In this document: positions 28,723 to 37,799 of the stretch, in pieces | How the letters are laid out: each line of letters begins with the position of its first letter | Numbering within the stretch: position 1 is the first letter of the stretch | DNA from: Kitasatospora sp. MAA4 | Lineage (GTDB): Bacteria; Actinomycetota; Actinomycetes; Streptomycetales; Streptomycetaceae | DNA: 64,000 nucleotides | Reading direction: 5' to 3' | Assembly (NCBI RefSeq): GCF_029893355.1 | Contig: NZ_JARZAI010000012.1 | Span: 1 to 64,000 of the forward strand | Translations under genes and position numbers: made by a program | Notes under the pieces: generated by a model | Databases searched by the model: none | The model's input: only the letters and a program-made list of their open reading frames with translations | What the model was told of the DNA's origin: nothing

Positions 28723-30810
28723 TCAGTTCCTTCGGTTGCCGCCGGTCAGGGCCTTGCCTGCCGGGATCCGGATCTCGTAGCCGCCTTCGAGCTGGGCCCG
28801 GCCGCCCGCGGGCAGCTCGACCCGCCAGAGCCGGGTGCCGGCCGGGTAGGCCTCGGAGGCCTCGGCCGGGGCGGTCCAGCCCGGGGAGCCGGGGCGGTCC
28901 TCGATCCGGATGTCCTTGTCGCCCGGCACCGGGATCCGCTCGCGGACCTCCACCGTGACCGCGTGGCCCAGCCGGTTGGCCAGCCCGACGTGCACCCGCT
29001 GCTCGACCACCGTGATGCCGCCGCGCAGGCCGGCCGTGGACTCCTGGACCTCGGTGCGCCGGGTGGCCCGGACGCTCTCGGCGACGCCCAGCCCGACCCG
29101 CCGGGTGGCGCCCGGGGCGAGCGTGGGCAGCGCGGTGCCGAGCAGGAAGTCGCCGTCCACGGTGACCTCCAGCGGGCCGGCCAGCAGGGCCTGGCCGGAG
29201 TCGTTGGCGAGCAGCAGGGTGGCGAAGACCGCCGGGTCGACGGACGGCACGCAGACGTACTCGGTGCGCAGCGAGACCGGGATCTCGCAGATCGTCACGG
29301 TGTGCCAGCCGCCGTCGGAGGGCAGGTCGGTGCGGGCGGGCGCGTCGTAGCGGTGGTCGAAGGAGCCCGCGGAGTAGCGCGGGCGGACGGCGTGCGCGGG
29401 GAGCGGGAGCGCGTCGGCCAGGGACTCGGCGCGGCGGCGGGCCGCGTGCTCGGGGCCTGCGAGAGCGGCCGTTTCGGGATGCAGGCGGCCGCGGCGGTCC
29501 GGCGGCTCGGTCGGGCCGGCCAGGGTCAGGGCGGCGTAGTCGAGCAGCTCGGTCGCCGGGCCGGCCGGCGGCGCCGGGGGAGCGGGTGCCATGTCGGCGG
29601 CCGGGGCGGGAGCGCCGGGAGCGGCACCGAGGGGTCCGGCGGGCCCGGCTGCCCCGCCGAAGGCCTGCGGCTCGGCCATCGCGAGCTTGGCGCGCATGGC
29701 GCGGGCGGCGGGCCGGGAGGGGGTCGGCGCCGCGGGCGGCTGGGCGGTGCCGTAGGCGACCGCGACCGGCGGGGGCAGCGGCCGGCCGCCGAGGGCCGGG
29801 AGGACGCGGCGGTCCGCCGGGGGCTCGGCCCGGTCGTAGCCCGTGAACAGCTCGCCGAGCCCGGCCGGCGGCTCCCGCCAGCCGGAGGGCGGCGGGGCGG
29901 GCTGGCTGCGACCGATCCGGATCGAGCGCAGTCGCGGCAGTTCGGAGGAGCGGTGCAGGTCGGCGGTGGAGAAACCGAGCCGGACGTCCGTCCAGTCCTC
30001 GCCGGTGCGCTGGGCCACCTCGGCGCGCAGCACCAGCGTGCCGCCGCCGTCGCCCCGGCGGTGGGTCAGCCGGTAGGCGGGCACCCAGAGGGCGCCGGGC
30101 ACCAGGTACTCCAGTTCGAGTGTCAGCTCGCGGGCTGCTTCGTGAGCGGGCTCCCGGGTGAGGGTGACCACGGCGACGGCGGAGGTTTCGAGCGGGGTCG
30201 CGGGCTCGGCGTCCGAGGCGCGCTCCAGCTGGTCGTCGAGCAGGCTCACCTCGTGCGCGACGAGCTCCAGCTGCTCGCGCAACTCCTCGGCGCGGGCGTG
30301 CAGGGCGGTCAGCCGCTGGTCGACGAAGTCGGCGAGCGCCAGGAAGGCGTCGGCGGGCGTGCGGCGGTGCGGGTCCTCGGGGTTCTTGGCCGGCTCCACC
30401 GCGCGCAGGGCGGCGGTCTGGGCGATCCGGCGCTCCAGGACGCCCTGGAGCCCGCGCAGCGAGGCCTCCCGGTCCGCCAGCTGCTCGCGGCGCCGGCGCA
30501 GCTCGGGCAGCTCCCCGGGACCGCGCAGCCGGGCCGCGACCGCCGGGCGGACCTCGCTGACCCGCCAGCCGTGCGCCGCGCCGAGGATGCCGGCGCGCAG
30601 CGACTGCCCGTCCAGGACGCGGGGCAGGCCGGTGAGGCGCAGCCGCAGTGGACCGGCGTCCTCGGCGCCGGCCGGGAGGATGCCGTGGGCGCGGCGGCGG
30701 CAGACCGCGCCGGAGGCGTGCACCACGACGGAGTCGAGGGTGCTCGACCAGTCGAGTGGCTGCCCCTGTGGCTGGTTCTGTGCCGGCTGTTCCGGTACCT
30801 GCTCGGTCAC
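28723..30810 (-). CDS. DUF4139/mucoidy-inhibitor MuiA-like protein (first of a pair)
   Basis: The 695-residue protein shares the layout of its downstream neighbour: an N-terminal DUF4140-like domain, a coiled coil (about 100-210) and a DUF4139 domain split by a Pro/Ala/Gly-rich insertion of roughly 150 residues. The shared segment RTGEDWTDVRLGFSTA identifies the family. GTG 30810 has GAAGGGG upstream; the frame is open further 5' but without similarity. It is divergent from tyrA across about 240 bp. Confidence 0.8.
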   Translation of the reverse strand: MTEQVPEQPAQNQPQGQPLDWSSTLDSVVVHASGAVCRRRAHGILPAGAEDAGPLRLRLTGLPRVLDGQSLRAGILGAAHGWRVSEVRPAVAARLRGPGELPELRRRREQLADREASLRGLQGVLERRIAQTAALRAVEPAKNPEDPHRRTPADAFLALADFVDQRLTALHARAEELREQLELVAHEVSLLDDQLERASDAEPATPLETSAVAVVTLTREPAHEAARELTLELEYLVPGALWVPAYRLTHRRGDGGGTLVLRAEVAQRTGEDWTDVRLGFSTADLHRSSELPRLRSIRIGRSQPAPPPSGWREPPAGLGELFTGYDRAEPPADRRVLPALGGRPLPPPVAVAYGTAQPPAAPTPSRPAARAMRAKLAMAEPQAFGGAAGPAGPLGAAPGAPAPAADMAPAPPAPPAGPATELLDYAALTLAGPTEPPDRRGRLHPETAALAGPEHAARRRAESLADALPLPAHAVRPRYSAGSFDHRYDAPARTDLPSDGGWHTVTICEIPVSLRTEYVCVPSVDPAVFATLLLANDSGQALLAGPLEVTVDGDFLLGTALPTLAPGATRRVGLGVAESVRATRRTEVQESTAGLRGGITVVEQRVHVGLANRLGHAVTVEVRERIPVPGDKDIRIEDRPGSPGWTAPAEASEAYPAGTRLWRVELPAGGRAQLEGGYEIRIPAGKALTGGNRRN

Positions 30811-31051
30811 CGCGTCCCGCCCCTTCGCCCGTGCCGCCGTTCGGTCGCTCAGTCTGCCCGCTGACCGGGCGGCTGTCCGCCGTTTGCCCCGGCGCGCCGC
30901 CGGATCGCCGCGCCCGAGGGACGGGATTGCCGACCGGCGTGCCCGGTGCGGGCGGTGGTGCGGGAGGATGGTGAACCGTCCGTCCAACCGTCTGTCCAAT
31001 TGGTCGCCCAGCCCAGCCCAGCCCGTTCCAGTTCCAGGAGACGAACCCGCC

Positions 31052-32137
31052 ATGCGTACTGTCGCCGTCGTCGGCACCGGACTGATCGGCACCTCTGCCG
31101 CTCTCGCGCTGACCGGTCGCGGCCTGACCGTCTACCTGGAGGACGCCGATCCGGACGCTGCGCGGACCGCGGCCTCGCTGGGCGCGGGCACCACCGACGA
31201 GCCGTCCGGTCCCGTCGACCTGGCGATCGTGGCCGTCCCCCCGGCGCTGGTCGGCAAGGTGCTCGCCGACTGCCAGCGGCGTGGGCTGGCCCGCTGCTAC
31301 ACCGATGTGGCCAGCGTGAAGGCCGGTCCGCGCGCCGAGGTCGGCTCGCTCGGCTGCGACACCGTCCACTACATCGGCGGCCACCCGATGGCGGGCCGTG
31401 AGCAGTCCGGCCCGCTGGCCGCCCGCGCCGACCTGTTCGAGGGCCGGCCCTGGGTGCTCACGCCCACCGCCGACACCGACACCGACACGCTCAACGCCGC
31501 CCTGGAGCTGGTCGCGCTCTGCGGCGCCATGCCGGTGGTGATGGACGCCGCCGCCCATGACCGCGCGGTGGCGCTGGTCTCGCACGCCCCACAGCTGTTC
31601 TCCTCGCTGGTCGCCGCGCGCCTGGAGCACGCCGACGAGACCGCCGTGCGGCTCTCCGGCCAGGGCGTGCGCGACGTCACCCGGATCGCCGCCTCCGACC
31701 CGCGGATGTGGCTGGACATCCTCTCCGCCAACGCCGGCGTGGTCGCCGACGTCCTGGAGGAGCTGGCCGTCGACCTCGGCGTGACGGTCGCCGCGCTGCG
31801 CTCGCTGGAGACCGGCGACGAGGAGGCGCGGCAGGCGGGCAGCGCCGACATCGAGGCGGTGATCCGGCGCGGAAACCAGGGCCAGGCGCGGATCCCCGGC
31901 AAGCACGGCGCCCCGCCGACCCGCTACGAGACGGTGATCGTCGTCATCGGCGACCAGCCCGGCGAGCTGGGCCGGCTGTTCAGCGAGGTCGCGCAGATAG
32001 GGGTCAACATCGAGGACGTCGCCATCGAGCACTCCACCGGGCAGCAGGTCGGCCTGGCGCAGCTGTCGGTGGCGCCGGCGACGGCCAAGATGCTGGTGAC
32101 GGCCCTGCGCGGGCGTGGCTGGAACGTCCGCGACTAG
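31052..32137 (+). CDS. tyrA: Prephenate dehydrogenase
   Basis: Oxidative decarboxylation of prephenate in tyrosine synthesis. The Rossmann motif VVGTGLIGTSAALAL opens the protein. The conserved HYIGGHPMAGREQSGP lies near residue 110. A C-terminal ACT domain (about 290-361: ETVIVVIGDQPGELGRLF) suggests feedback control by an amino acid. ATG 31052 has CCAGGAG upstream. The product is 361 residues. Confidence 0.92.
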   Translation: MRTVAVVGTGLIGTSAALALTGRGLTVYLEDADPDAARTAASLGAGTTDEPSGPVDLAIVAVPPALVGKVLADCQRRGLARCYTDVASVKAGPRAEVGSLGCDTVHYIGGHPMAGREQSGPLAARADLFEGRPWVLTPTADTDTDTLNAALELVALCGAMPVVMDAAAHDRAVALVSHAPQLFSSLVAARLEHADETAVRLSGQGVRDVTRIAASDPRMWLDILSANAGVVADVLEELAVDLGVTVAALRSLETGDEEARQAGSADIEAVIRRGNQGQARIPGKHGAPPTRYETVIVVIGDQPGELGRLFSEVAQIGVNIEDVAIEHSTGQQVGLAQLSVAPATAKMLVTALRGRGWNVRD

Positions 32138-32243
32138 GCAGGTTCCGGGGCTGTACGGCGGCCGGGAGTCGGCCGGGAGGAGAGGTGGCGCCGGTCGTCT
32201 AACCTTGAGGAGACCCCCCGGTGCCAAGAAGAGAGGTTCCACC

Positions 32244-32960
32244 GTGGACACAGCCGACCGAGCGCACGCCCCGGTCGTCGTCGCCATCGACGGACCCTCC
32301 GGTTCCGGCAAGTCGACCGTCTCCCGCGCGGTGGCGACCCGACTGGGCCTGAGCTTCCTGGACACCGGTGCGATGTACCGGGCGATGACCTGGTGGATGC
32401 TCGAGAACGAGGTCGACGTCGACGACGCCGATGCGGTCGCGACGGCCTGCGACAAGCCCGTGATCGTCTCCGGTACGGACGCCGACGGCCCGACCATCAC
32501 CGTCGACGGCCAGGACGTCTCCGGACCGATCCGCGGCCCCGAGGTGACCGCCAAGGTCAGCGCGGTGTCCGCCGTCCCGCAGGTGCGGGTGCGGCTGGTC
32601 GAGCTGCAGCGCGGCTGCGCGGCCCTCGCGCAGCGCGGGATCGTCGCCGAGGGGCGCGACATGGGCACGGTGGTCTTCCCGGAGGCCACCGCCAAGATCT
32701 TCCTGACCGCCTCCGAGGCGGCCCGCGCCGAGCGCCGGGCGGCCGAGCTGCGGGCCAAGGGCGTGGACGAGGCCACCATCGCGGAGATGGCGGCGGACCT
32801 GGTCCGCCGTGACGCCGCCGACTCGTCCCGGGTGACGGCGCCGCTGGCGCAGGCCGCGGACGCCGTGCTGGTGGACACCAGTGACCTGACGCTCGATCAG
32901 GTCATCGACACCATTGCGGAGTTGGTGGAGCAGCGGGCCGGGCGCCTGACTGCCGCATAG
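32244..32960 (+). CDS. cmk: Cytidylate kinase
   Basis: Phosphorylates CMP and dCMP with ATP. The P-loop GPSGSGKSTVSRAVA and the substrate motif FLDTGAMYRAMTW lie at the N terminus, with EGRDMGTVVFPEA mid-protein. GTG 32244 has GAGAGG seven bases upstream, giving 238 residues. It lies 106 bp after tyrA. Confidence 0.94.
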   Translation: MDTADRAHAPVVVAIDGPSGSGKSTVSRAVATRLGLSFLDTGAMYRAMTWWMLENEVDVDDADAVATACDKPVIVSGTDADGPTITVDGQDVSGPIRGPEVTAKVSAVSAVPQVRVRLVELQRGCAALAQRGIVAEGRDMGTVVFPEATAKIFLTASEAARAERRAAELRAKGVDEATIAEMAADLVRRDAADSSRVTAPLAQAADAVLVDTSDLTLDQVIDTIAELVEQRAGRLTAA

Positions 32961-33001
32961 GTTTTTTAGTTTTTCTTTTCGCGCTGCCCGTTCGCCGGGC
33001 A
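32961..33001 (+). other. T-rich tract followed by a short hairpin between cmk and der
   Basis: Immediately after the cmk stop, 32962-32980 is almost all T (16 of 19), striking in a region of about 70% GC. It is followed by a CTGCCCG/CGGGCAG hairpin (about 32984-33002). The T-run precedes the stem, so this is not a normal intrinsic terminator in either direction. Confidence 0.55.
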
Positions 33002-33051
33002 GGTACGCACGGCACGCCCTGGGGGCGGGCCGGGAAACGGAACAGACGAAG

Positions 33052-34521
33052 ATGAGCAACGACACCACCGGCGCGACCGAGGTCACCTCGGGCGCGCACG
33101 GCGAGCTGGACGCGGCCGAGTACGCCGAGTTCATGGCGCTGGCCGCCGAGGAGGGCTTCGACCCCGACGAGATCGACGGCGACCTGAACGAGCGGCACAT
33201 CCCGCTGCCGGTGCTGGCCGTCGTCGGCCGCCCGAACGTCGGCAAGTCGACCCTGGTCAACCGCATCATCGGCCGCCGCGAGGCGGTCGTCGAGGACAAG
33301 CCCGGCGTCACCCGCGACCGCGTGCAGTACGAGGCGACCTGGAACGGCCGCCGCTTCAAGCTCGTCGACACCGGCGGCTGGGAGATCGACGTCCTCGGCC
33401 TGGACGCGATGGTGGCCGCGCAGGCCGAGCTCGGCATCGAGAGCGCGGACGCCGTGCTCTTCGTCGTGGACGCCACGGTCGGCGCCACCGACACCGACGA
33501 GGCGCTGATCAAGCTGATCCGCCGGGCCGGAAAGCCCGTGGTGCTCTGCGCCAACAAGGTGGACGGCCAGTCCACCGAGGCCGAGGCCGCCTACCTGTGG
33601 TCGCTCGGCCTCGGCGAGCCCTACCCCGTCTCGGCCCTGCACGGCCGCGGCTCCGGCGACCTGCTGGACGCCGTGATGGCCGCGCTGCCCGAGGCGCCGC
33701 CGCAGACCTTCGGCGTGGTGCAGGGCGGCCCGCGCCGCGTCGCGCTGATCGGCCGTCCGAACGTCGGCAAGTCCAGCCTGCTCAACAAGGTGGCCGGCGA
33801 GGACCGCGTGGTCGTCAACGAGCTGGCCGGGACCACCCGCGACCCGGTCGACGAGCTGATCACCCTCGGCGGCAAGACCTGGAAGTTCATCGACACCGCC
33901 GGTATCCGCCGCCGGGTCCACCTGACCGCCGGCGCCGACTTCTACGCCTCGCTGCGCACCTCCGCCGCGCTGGACAAGGCCGAGGTCGCGGTCGTCCTGG
34001 TCGACTGCAGCGAGCCGCTGGCCGAGCAGGACACCCGCATCATCACGATGGCGGTCGAGGCCGGACGCGCGGTCGTCATCGCGTACAACAAGTGGGACCA
34101 GATGGACGAGGAGCGCCGCTACTACCTGGAGCGCGAGATCGAGCAGGATCTCGTCCAGGTGAAGTGGGCGCCGCGGGTCAACGTCTCCGCGCTGACCGGC
34201 CGTCACATGGAGCGGCTGGTGCCGGCCATCGAGACCGCGCTGGCGGGCTGGGAGACCCGGATCTCCACGGCCAAGCTGAACGCCTTCCTCGGCGAGCTGG
34301 TCGCCGCCCACCCGCACCCGATCCGCGGTGGCAAGCAGCCGCGCATCCTGTTCGGCACCCAGGCGGGCATCAAGCCGCCGCGCTTCGTGCTCTTCGCCTC
34401 GGGCTTCCTGGAGGCCGGCTACCGCCGGTTCGTCGAGCGCCGTCTGCGGGAGGAGTTCGGCTTCGTGGGGACGCCGATCTCGATCTCGGTGCGGGTGCGC
34501 GAGAAGCGCCGCCGCAAGTAG
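33052..34521 (+). CDS. der: GTPase Der (EngA)
   Basis: A double-GTPase needed for 50S ribosome assembly. Two P-loops are visible, GRPNVGKST at residues 59-67 and GRPNVGKSS near 234. The specificity motifs are NKVDGQ and NKWDQM, and the C-terminal KH-like domain ends in a basic tail. The 489-residue protein has a 50-residue acidic N-terminal extension. ATG 33052 follows a purine-rich region. A strong hairpin terminates the unit. Confidence 0.95.
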   Translation: MSNDTTGATEVTSGAHGELDAAEYAEFMALAAEEGFDPDEIDGDLNERHIPLPVLAVVGRPNVGKSTLVNRIIGRREAVVEDKPGVTRDRVQYEATWNGRRFKLVDTGGWEIDVLGLDAMVAAQAELGIESADAVLFVVDATVGATDTDEALIKLIRRAGKPVVLCANKVDGQSTEAEAAYLWSLGLGEPYPVSALHGRGSGDLLDAVMAALPEAPPQTFGVVQGGPRRVALIGRPNVGKSSLLNKVAGEDRVVVNELAGTTRDPVDELITLGGKTWKFIDTAGIRRRVHLTAGADFYASLRTSAALDKAEVAVVLVDCSEPLAEQDTRIITMAVEAGRAVVIAYNKWDQMDEERRYYLEREIEQDLVQVKWAPRVNVSALTGRHMERLVPAIETALAGWETRISTAKLNAFLGELVAAHPHPIRGGKQPRILFGTQAGIKPPRFVLFASGFLEAGYRRFVERRLREEFGFVGTPISISVRVREKRRRK

Positions 34522-34530
34522 GCGATGTGC

Positions 34531-34568
34531 GGAACGGCCCGGCCCCCTCAGCGGGGCCGGGCCGTTCC
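34531..34568 (+). terminator. Terminator after der
   Basis: A perfect 16-bp GC-rich stem (34531-34546 with 34553-34568) and 6-base loop begins 9 bp after the der stop. It also lies near the 3' end of the convergent hypothetical gene and may serve both. Confidence 0.88.
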
Positions 34569-34591
34569 GGCTTTTCCGGCCTTCAGGCGTT

Positions 34592-35194
34592 TCAGGAGAG
34601 GGTCGGCGTGCGTCCCGGCGGCAGCGAGAGCAGGCCGCTGCGGTGCCGCCCGGCCACGGACGCGCCGACGGGCGCGGGGGAGGGGGGCGCCGGCGCGGCC
34701 GGCACGGTGGCGGCCAGGTAGCCGGAGGCGACCCAGCCCTGGCCTGCGCTCGGCGCGCCCGGGTGGGGCGTCGCGGGCTGCCCCTGGGCCTGGGCCTGGG
34801 CCTGGTGGTGAGGGTGCTGCTGCGGGACCTGCTGCTGCGCCGGGACGAACTGCGGCACCCCCGGCACGTATCCCGCGTAGGTGGGGAACGACTGGTGCTG
34901 GGGCGGAGTGGACGGCTGCTCAGGGCCATGGCCATGGCCGTAGCCGTGCGGGCCGGGGGCGTGGCCCGGGTGCGGCTGGCCGTGCGTGTAGGGGGAGCGG
35001 TACTCCTCCACGGCGTACGCGCTCGCGTACCCGTGCGGGCGGCGCTCGCGGACGGCGAAGCCGGTGAAGCGCAGGTCCTCCTCGCCGGCGCGGTCGCCGG
35101 GCAGGGCGCGGAAGAGCCGGCGGTACTCGGAGTAGAGCTCGTCGTAGATGGGGGTGGCGGAGTGCGGATGCTCCGCGTCGTACGACGGCCTCAT
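34592..35194 (-). CDS. Pro/Gln/His-rich hypothetical protein
   Basis: A 200-residue protein with a short ordered N terminus (TPIYDELYSEYRRLFRALPGDRAGEEDLRF) that looks conserved. A long disordered tail rich in His, Gly, Pro and Gln follows. There is no signal peptide or membrane segment. ATG 35194 has GAGGGAT upstream; in-frame GTG 35242 is an alternative without an RBS. I do not recognise a function. Confidence 0.7.
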   Translation of the reverse strand: MRPSYDAEHPHSATPIYDELYSEYRRLFRALPGDRAGEEDLRFTGFAVRERRPHGYASAYAVEEYRSPYTHGQPHPGHAPGPHGYGHGHGPEQPSTPPQHQSFPTYAGYVPGVPQFVPAQQQVPQQHPHHQAQAQAQGQPATPHPGAPSAGQGWVASGYLAATVPAAPAPPSPAPVGASVAGRHRSGLLSLPPGRTPTLS

Positions 35195-35454
35195 CGCCGG
35201 GATCCCTCGGCTGGCGGTGGTCTGGCGGAAGGCTGAGGTCACGTCGTAGCTGTACACGTAAGGGCCAACGAGTGAGCCGGTCAGGGGATGCGGGTGGCGG
35301 GCGCGGGGTGGGAGCGCGTGCCGCGGGCGGGAGCGCTGGGGACAGTCGCGCGCCGGGGCAGTCGCGCCGGGCCGGACGCGCGCTGGGCAGACGCGCGCCG
35401 GGGCCGTTGCGGGAACGGCCCCGGCGGGGTTCAGCCTGCTACCGCGGCGGCGGC

Positions 35455-36321
35455 TCAGGTGCCCGCGAGCGGGAGGGCCGCCGCGACCAGCAGGCCCTGG
35501 GCGGCCGCCCGGTCGAGCGCGGTGCGGAGCAGGTCCTCGCGGGGCTGGCGCCCGATCGTCCCGGCCGGCGCCGCGTACATGATCACCTGCGCGTGCCGGG
35601 AGGCCGCCGCGCGCCAGGGGTCGGTGACCAGCAGCGGCTGGTGGGCCTGCCACCAGGCGGAGCTGGTGCCGGCCGCCGACGGCTGCAGGATCGCGTGCAG
35701 CCGTCCCATCGCCATCAGCACCGACCAGCCCGCCAGGACGGCCGGGGGCTGCTCCACGTCGCGGATCGGGGCGAAGCCGTGCTCCGCGAGCAGCGGCAGG
35801 AACTCGTCCGAGCCGATCAGGCTGCCCGGTCGGCCGACCGGTCCGGTCGGCTCGACCACCAGGGCGGCGTGCCCGGTGTCGCCGCAGAGCACCAGGCCGC
35901 AGGTGATGCCGAGGATGGCGGGCTCGCCCGGCGCGGGGCCGGTGACCTGAGCGGGGAGGGGTGCGTCGGCCGGTGTCCCGATCGGGCCCGCCGGTGCGGG
36001 CATCGGGTCGACCGGGTACGCCTGGGCCGGCAGCCCGCTGCCCTGCGCCTGGCTGATGCTGCGGACCGCGCCGAGGAGCTGCTCCTCGGAGAGCGTGACG
36101 ACCTGGGAGGGAACGCAGCGGGCGTGGGCGAAGGCGAGGACGGCGGTCTCGTCGCCGACGAACAGGACGGTGCTGGTCGGCTCGTGGATCGAGTCGCCCG
36201 GCGTTCGACAGGACGTGCAGTCGTAGGTATCAGGGGCATGGGCCCCGCCGAGCAGGCGGTCTGCCTCGTCGTCGCCGATTTCGGCTCGGACCTCGTCGCT
36301 GACATCGAGCATGCGCGGCAC
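35455..36321 (-). CDS. Hypothetical protein with CxxC motif
   Basis: A 288-residue protein of unknown function. The N-terminal half includes a TYDCTSCRTPGD element that could bind zinc, then a Pro/Ala linker and a second alpha/beta-looking domain (GLVLCGDTGHAALVVEPTG). GTG 36321 has GAGGAG about 7 bases upstream; ATG 36312 is an alternative. It is divergent from rpf across about 550 bp. Confidence 0.72.
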   Translation of the reverse strand: MPRMLDVSDEVRAEIGDDEADRLLGGAHAPDTYDCTSCRTPGDSIHEPTSTVLFVGDETAVLAFAHARCVPSQVVTLSEEQLLGAVRSISQAQGSGLPAQAYPVDPMPAPAGPIGTPADAPLPAQVTGPAPGEPAILGITCGLVLCGDTGHAALVVEPTGPVGRPGSLIGSDEFLPLLAEHGFAPIRDVEQPPAVLAGWSVLMAMGRLHAILQPSAAGTSSAWWQAHQPLLVTDPWRAAASRHAQVIMYAAPAGTIGRQPREDLLRTALDRAAAQGLLVAAALPLAGT

Positions 36322-36877
36322 GAAGGACTCCTCGGTTCGTTGCGGGGGTGGCGCGGGCGCACCCGGCCGCCATTACCAACGGACTGCTGTGGCCCGAGTC
36401 ACGGGTGGAGGTGCAGACTGACGCGATTTGCCCGACCGATGACCACGGACGGCTGATCGGCGACCACAATCCGTCGATGCTGTGCGCAGGCTCACAGGGT
36501 CGAGAAAGTGGTCGGGGTCACGGTGGGCACATGTTTGATCTTCGTAAACCTGGTCAAAATGGACATTTGTGTGCGATTTGCTTGATCATTACCGTCGGTA
36601 ACGCCTGATTGACCTGGGAAGACCGCTACCCGATTGATCGGGGCAGCCCCGGCGCCTAGTTTCTTTCTCGGTGCAACGAGCACCACCCGGGTTCACCCCC
36701 AGCGCACAGCAGGTGCCCACCAGCCGACAGCTCGAACAGGTCGGCGGTGAGTGGCGGAGTGGCCAGGGCGACGCGGCACGTCGGACACGTGCACGGTCGC
36801 CCAGCGGACGAGGCGAGCGAATCGGACCTTCGACGGTCTGGTTCCGCATGCCCGCCCGGGGCTGTCGAGAGGAACCC
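36322..36877 (+). promoter_or_regulatory. Long upstream region and structured leader of the first rpf gene; candidate c-di-AMP (ydaO) riboswitch
   Basis: No convincing gene is present. The part at 36520-36640 is relatively AT-rich. A -35-like TTGACC (36610-36615) with a GATTGAT about 17 bases downstream could be a promoter. The following 230 bases are rich in paired segments. CCGACAGCT followed by CAGGTCGGCG (about 36722-36747) resembles the 3' conserved element of the ydaO/c-di-AMP riboswitch, known upstream of actinobacterial rpf genes. The expected GGGUGAA element is not seen on this strand, so the call is tentative. Confidence 0.33.
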
Positions 36878-37645
36878 ATGACCTTCCGTAACGAGAACGC
36901 CGCCGCCGCCGTCGCCGACAACGCCCAGACGGGCCGCAGCCGCGGCCGCCTCCGCATGGCGATCATGGGTGGCGTCATGGTCGCCCTTCCGGTGGCCGGC
37001 CTCGTGACGGCCACCACGGCCTCCGCCGCCTCCACCGCCACGTGGGACGCGGTCGCCCAGTGCGAGAGCACCGGTAACTGGAGCATCAACAGCGGCAACG
37101 GCTTCTACGGCGGCCTGCAGTTCACCTCCTCCACCTGGGCCGCCTTCGGTGGCACCCAGTACGCCGCGCAGGCCAACCTGGCCACCAAGGGCCAGCAGAT
37201 CGCCATCGCCGAGAAGGTGCTCGCCTCGCAGGGCCCCGGCGCCTGGCCGGTCTGCTCCGTCAAGGCCGGCCTGACTGCCGGTGGCGCGCCGGCCGCGGTC
37301 GACACCAGCTCGACCTCGACCTCGACCGCTGCCACCCCGAAGCCGGCTGCCCCGGCCAAGCCCGCTGCACCGGTTGCTCCCGCGAAGCCGGCCGCTCCGG
37401 CCAAGCCCGCCGCTCCGGCCAAGCCCGCTGCTCCGGTTGCTCCGGCCAAGCCGGCCGCCCCCGCGAAGCCCGTCGCACCCGCCGCGCCGAGCACCGGTGG
37501 CACCTACACCGTCAAGAGCGGCGACACCCTGAGCGGGATCGCCGCCGCCAAGGGCCTCGACTGGCACACCCTGTACAAGAACAACGTGCAGGTCATCGGC
37601 GGCAACGCCGACCTCATCCTGCCGGGCCAGGTGCTCGCGGTCTGA
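36878..37645 (+). CDS. Resuscitation-promoting factor with LysM domain (RpfA-like)
   Basis: A secreted muralytic enzyme of 255 residues that cleaves peptidoglycan and helps spore or dormant-cell revival. A signal peptide (about 1-50) ends near ASA. The transglycosylase-like domain spans about 50-125 (TWDAVAQCESTGNWSINSGNGFYGGLQF, in which the catalytic Glu is in the CES motif). A Pro-Ala-Lys repeat linker and a C-terminal LysM domain (YTVKSGDTLSGIA) follow. AGAGGAA precedes ATG 36878. The gene lies behind a long leader. Confidence 0.92.
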   Translation: MTFRNENAAAAVADNAQTGRSRGRLRMAIMGGVMVALPVAGLVTATTASAASTATWDAVAQCESTGNWSINSGNGFYGGLQFTSSTWAAFGGTQYAAQANLATKGQQIAIAEKVLASQGPGAWPVCSVKAGLTAGGAPAAVDTSSTSTSTAATPKPAAPAKPAAPVAPAKPAAPAKPAAPAKPAAPVAPAKPAAPAKPVAPAAPSTGGTYTVKSGDTLSGIAAAKGLDWHTLYKNNVQVIGGNADLILPGQVLAV

Positions 37646-37680
37646 CGTACCCCGTCAGCCTGCACGCCCCGCGCGCGTCA

Positions 37681-37713
37681 CCGACCGCCGTCCCCTCCCG
37701 GGGGCGGCGGTCG
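37681..37713 (+). terminator. Terminator after the first rpf gene
   Basis: Arms 37681-37695 and 37700-37713 pair over 14 bp with a single bulged T. It begins 35 bp after the stop. Confidence 0.7.
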
Positions 37714-37799
37714 GCCGCGTTTCGCGGCGGCCGTACACCCGGACGGAGCAGCGGCGGGCGGGCCGGGTCGCGGGGCCGGGCGGCGCTCGTAAGAGTCGG

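Noticed and set aside
28715..32878. A 1387-codon minus-strand open frame
   Set aside because: It spans antisense to cmk and tyrA and out of frame over the DUF4139 gene, with no domain-like pattern.
36348..36608. An 86-codon plus-strand gene upstream of rpf
   Set aside because: It has no ribosome site, overlaps the likely promoter region and has no recognisable fold.
37310..37500. Short tandem repeats as a mobile or regulatory repeat
   Set aside because: They encode the Pro-Ala-Lys linker of the Rpf protein.
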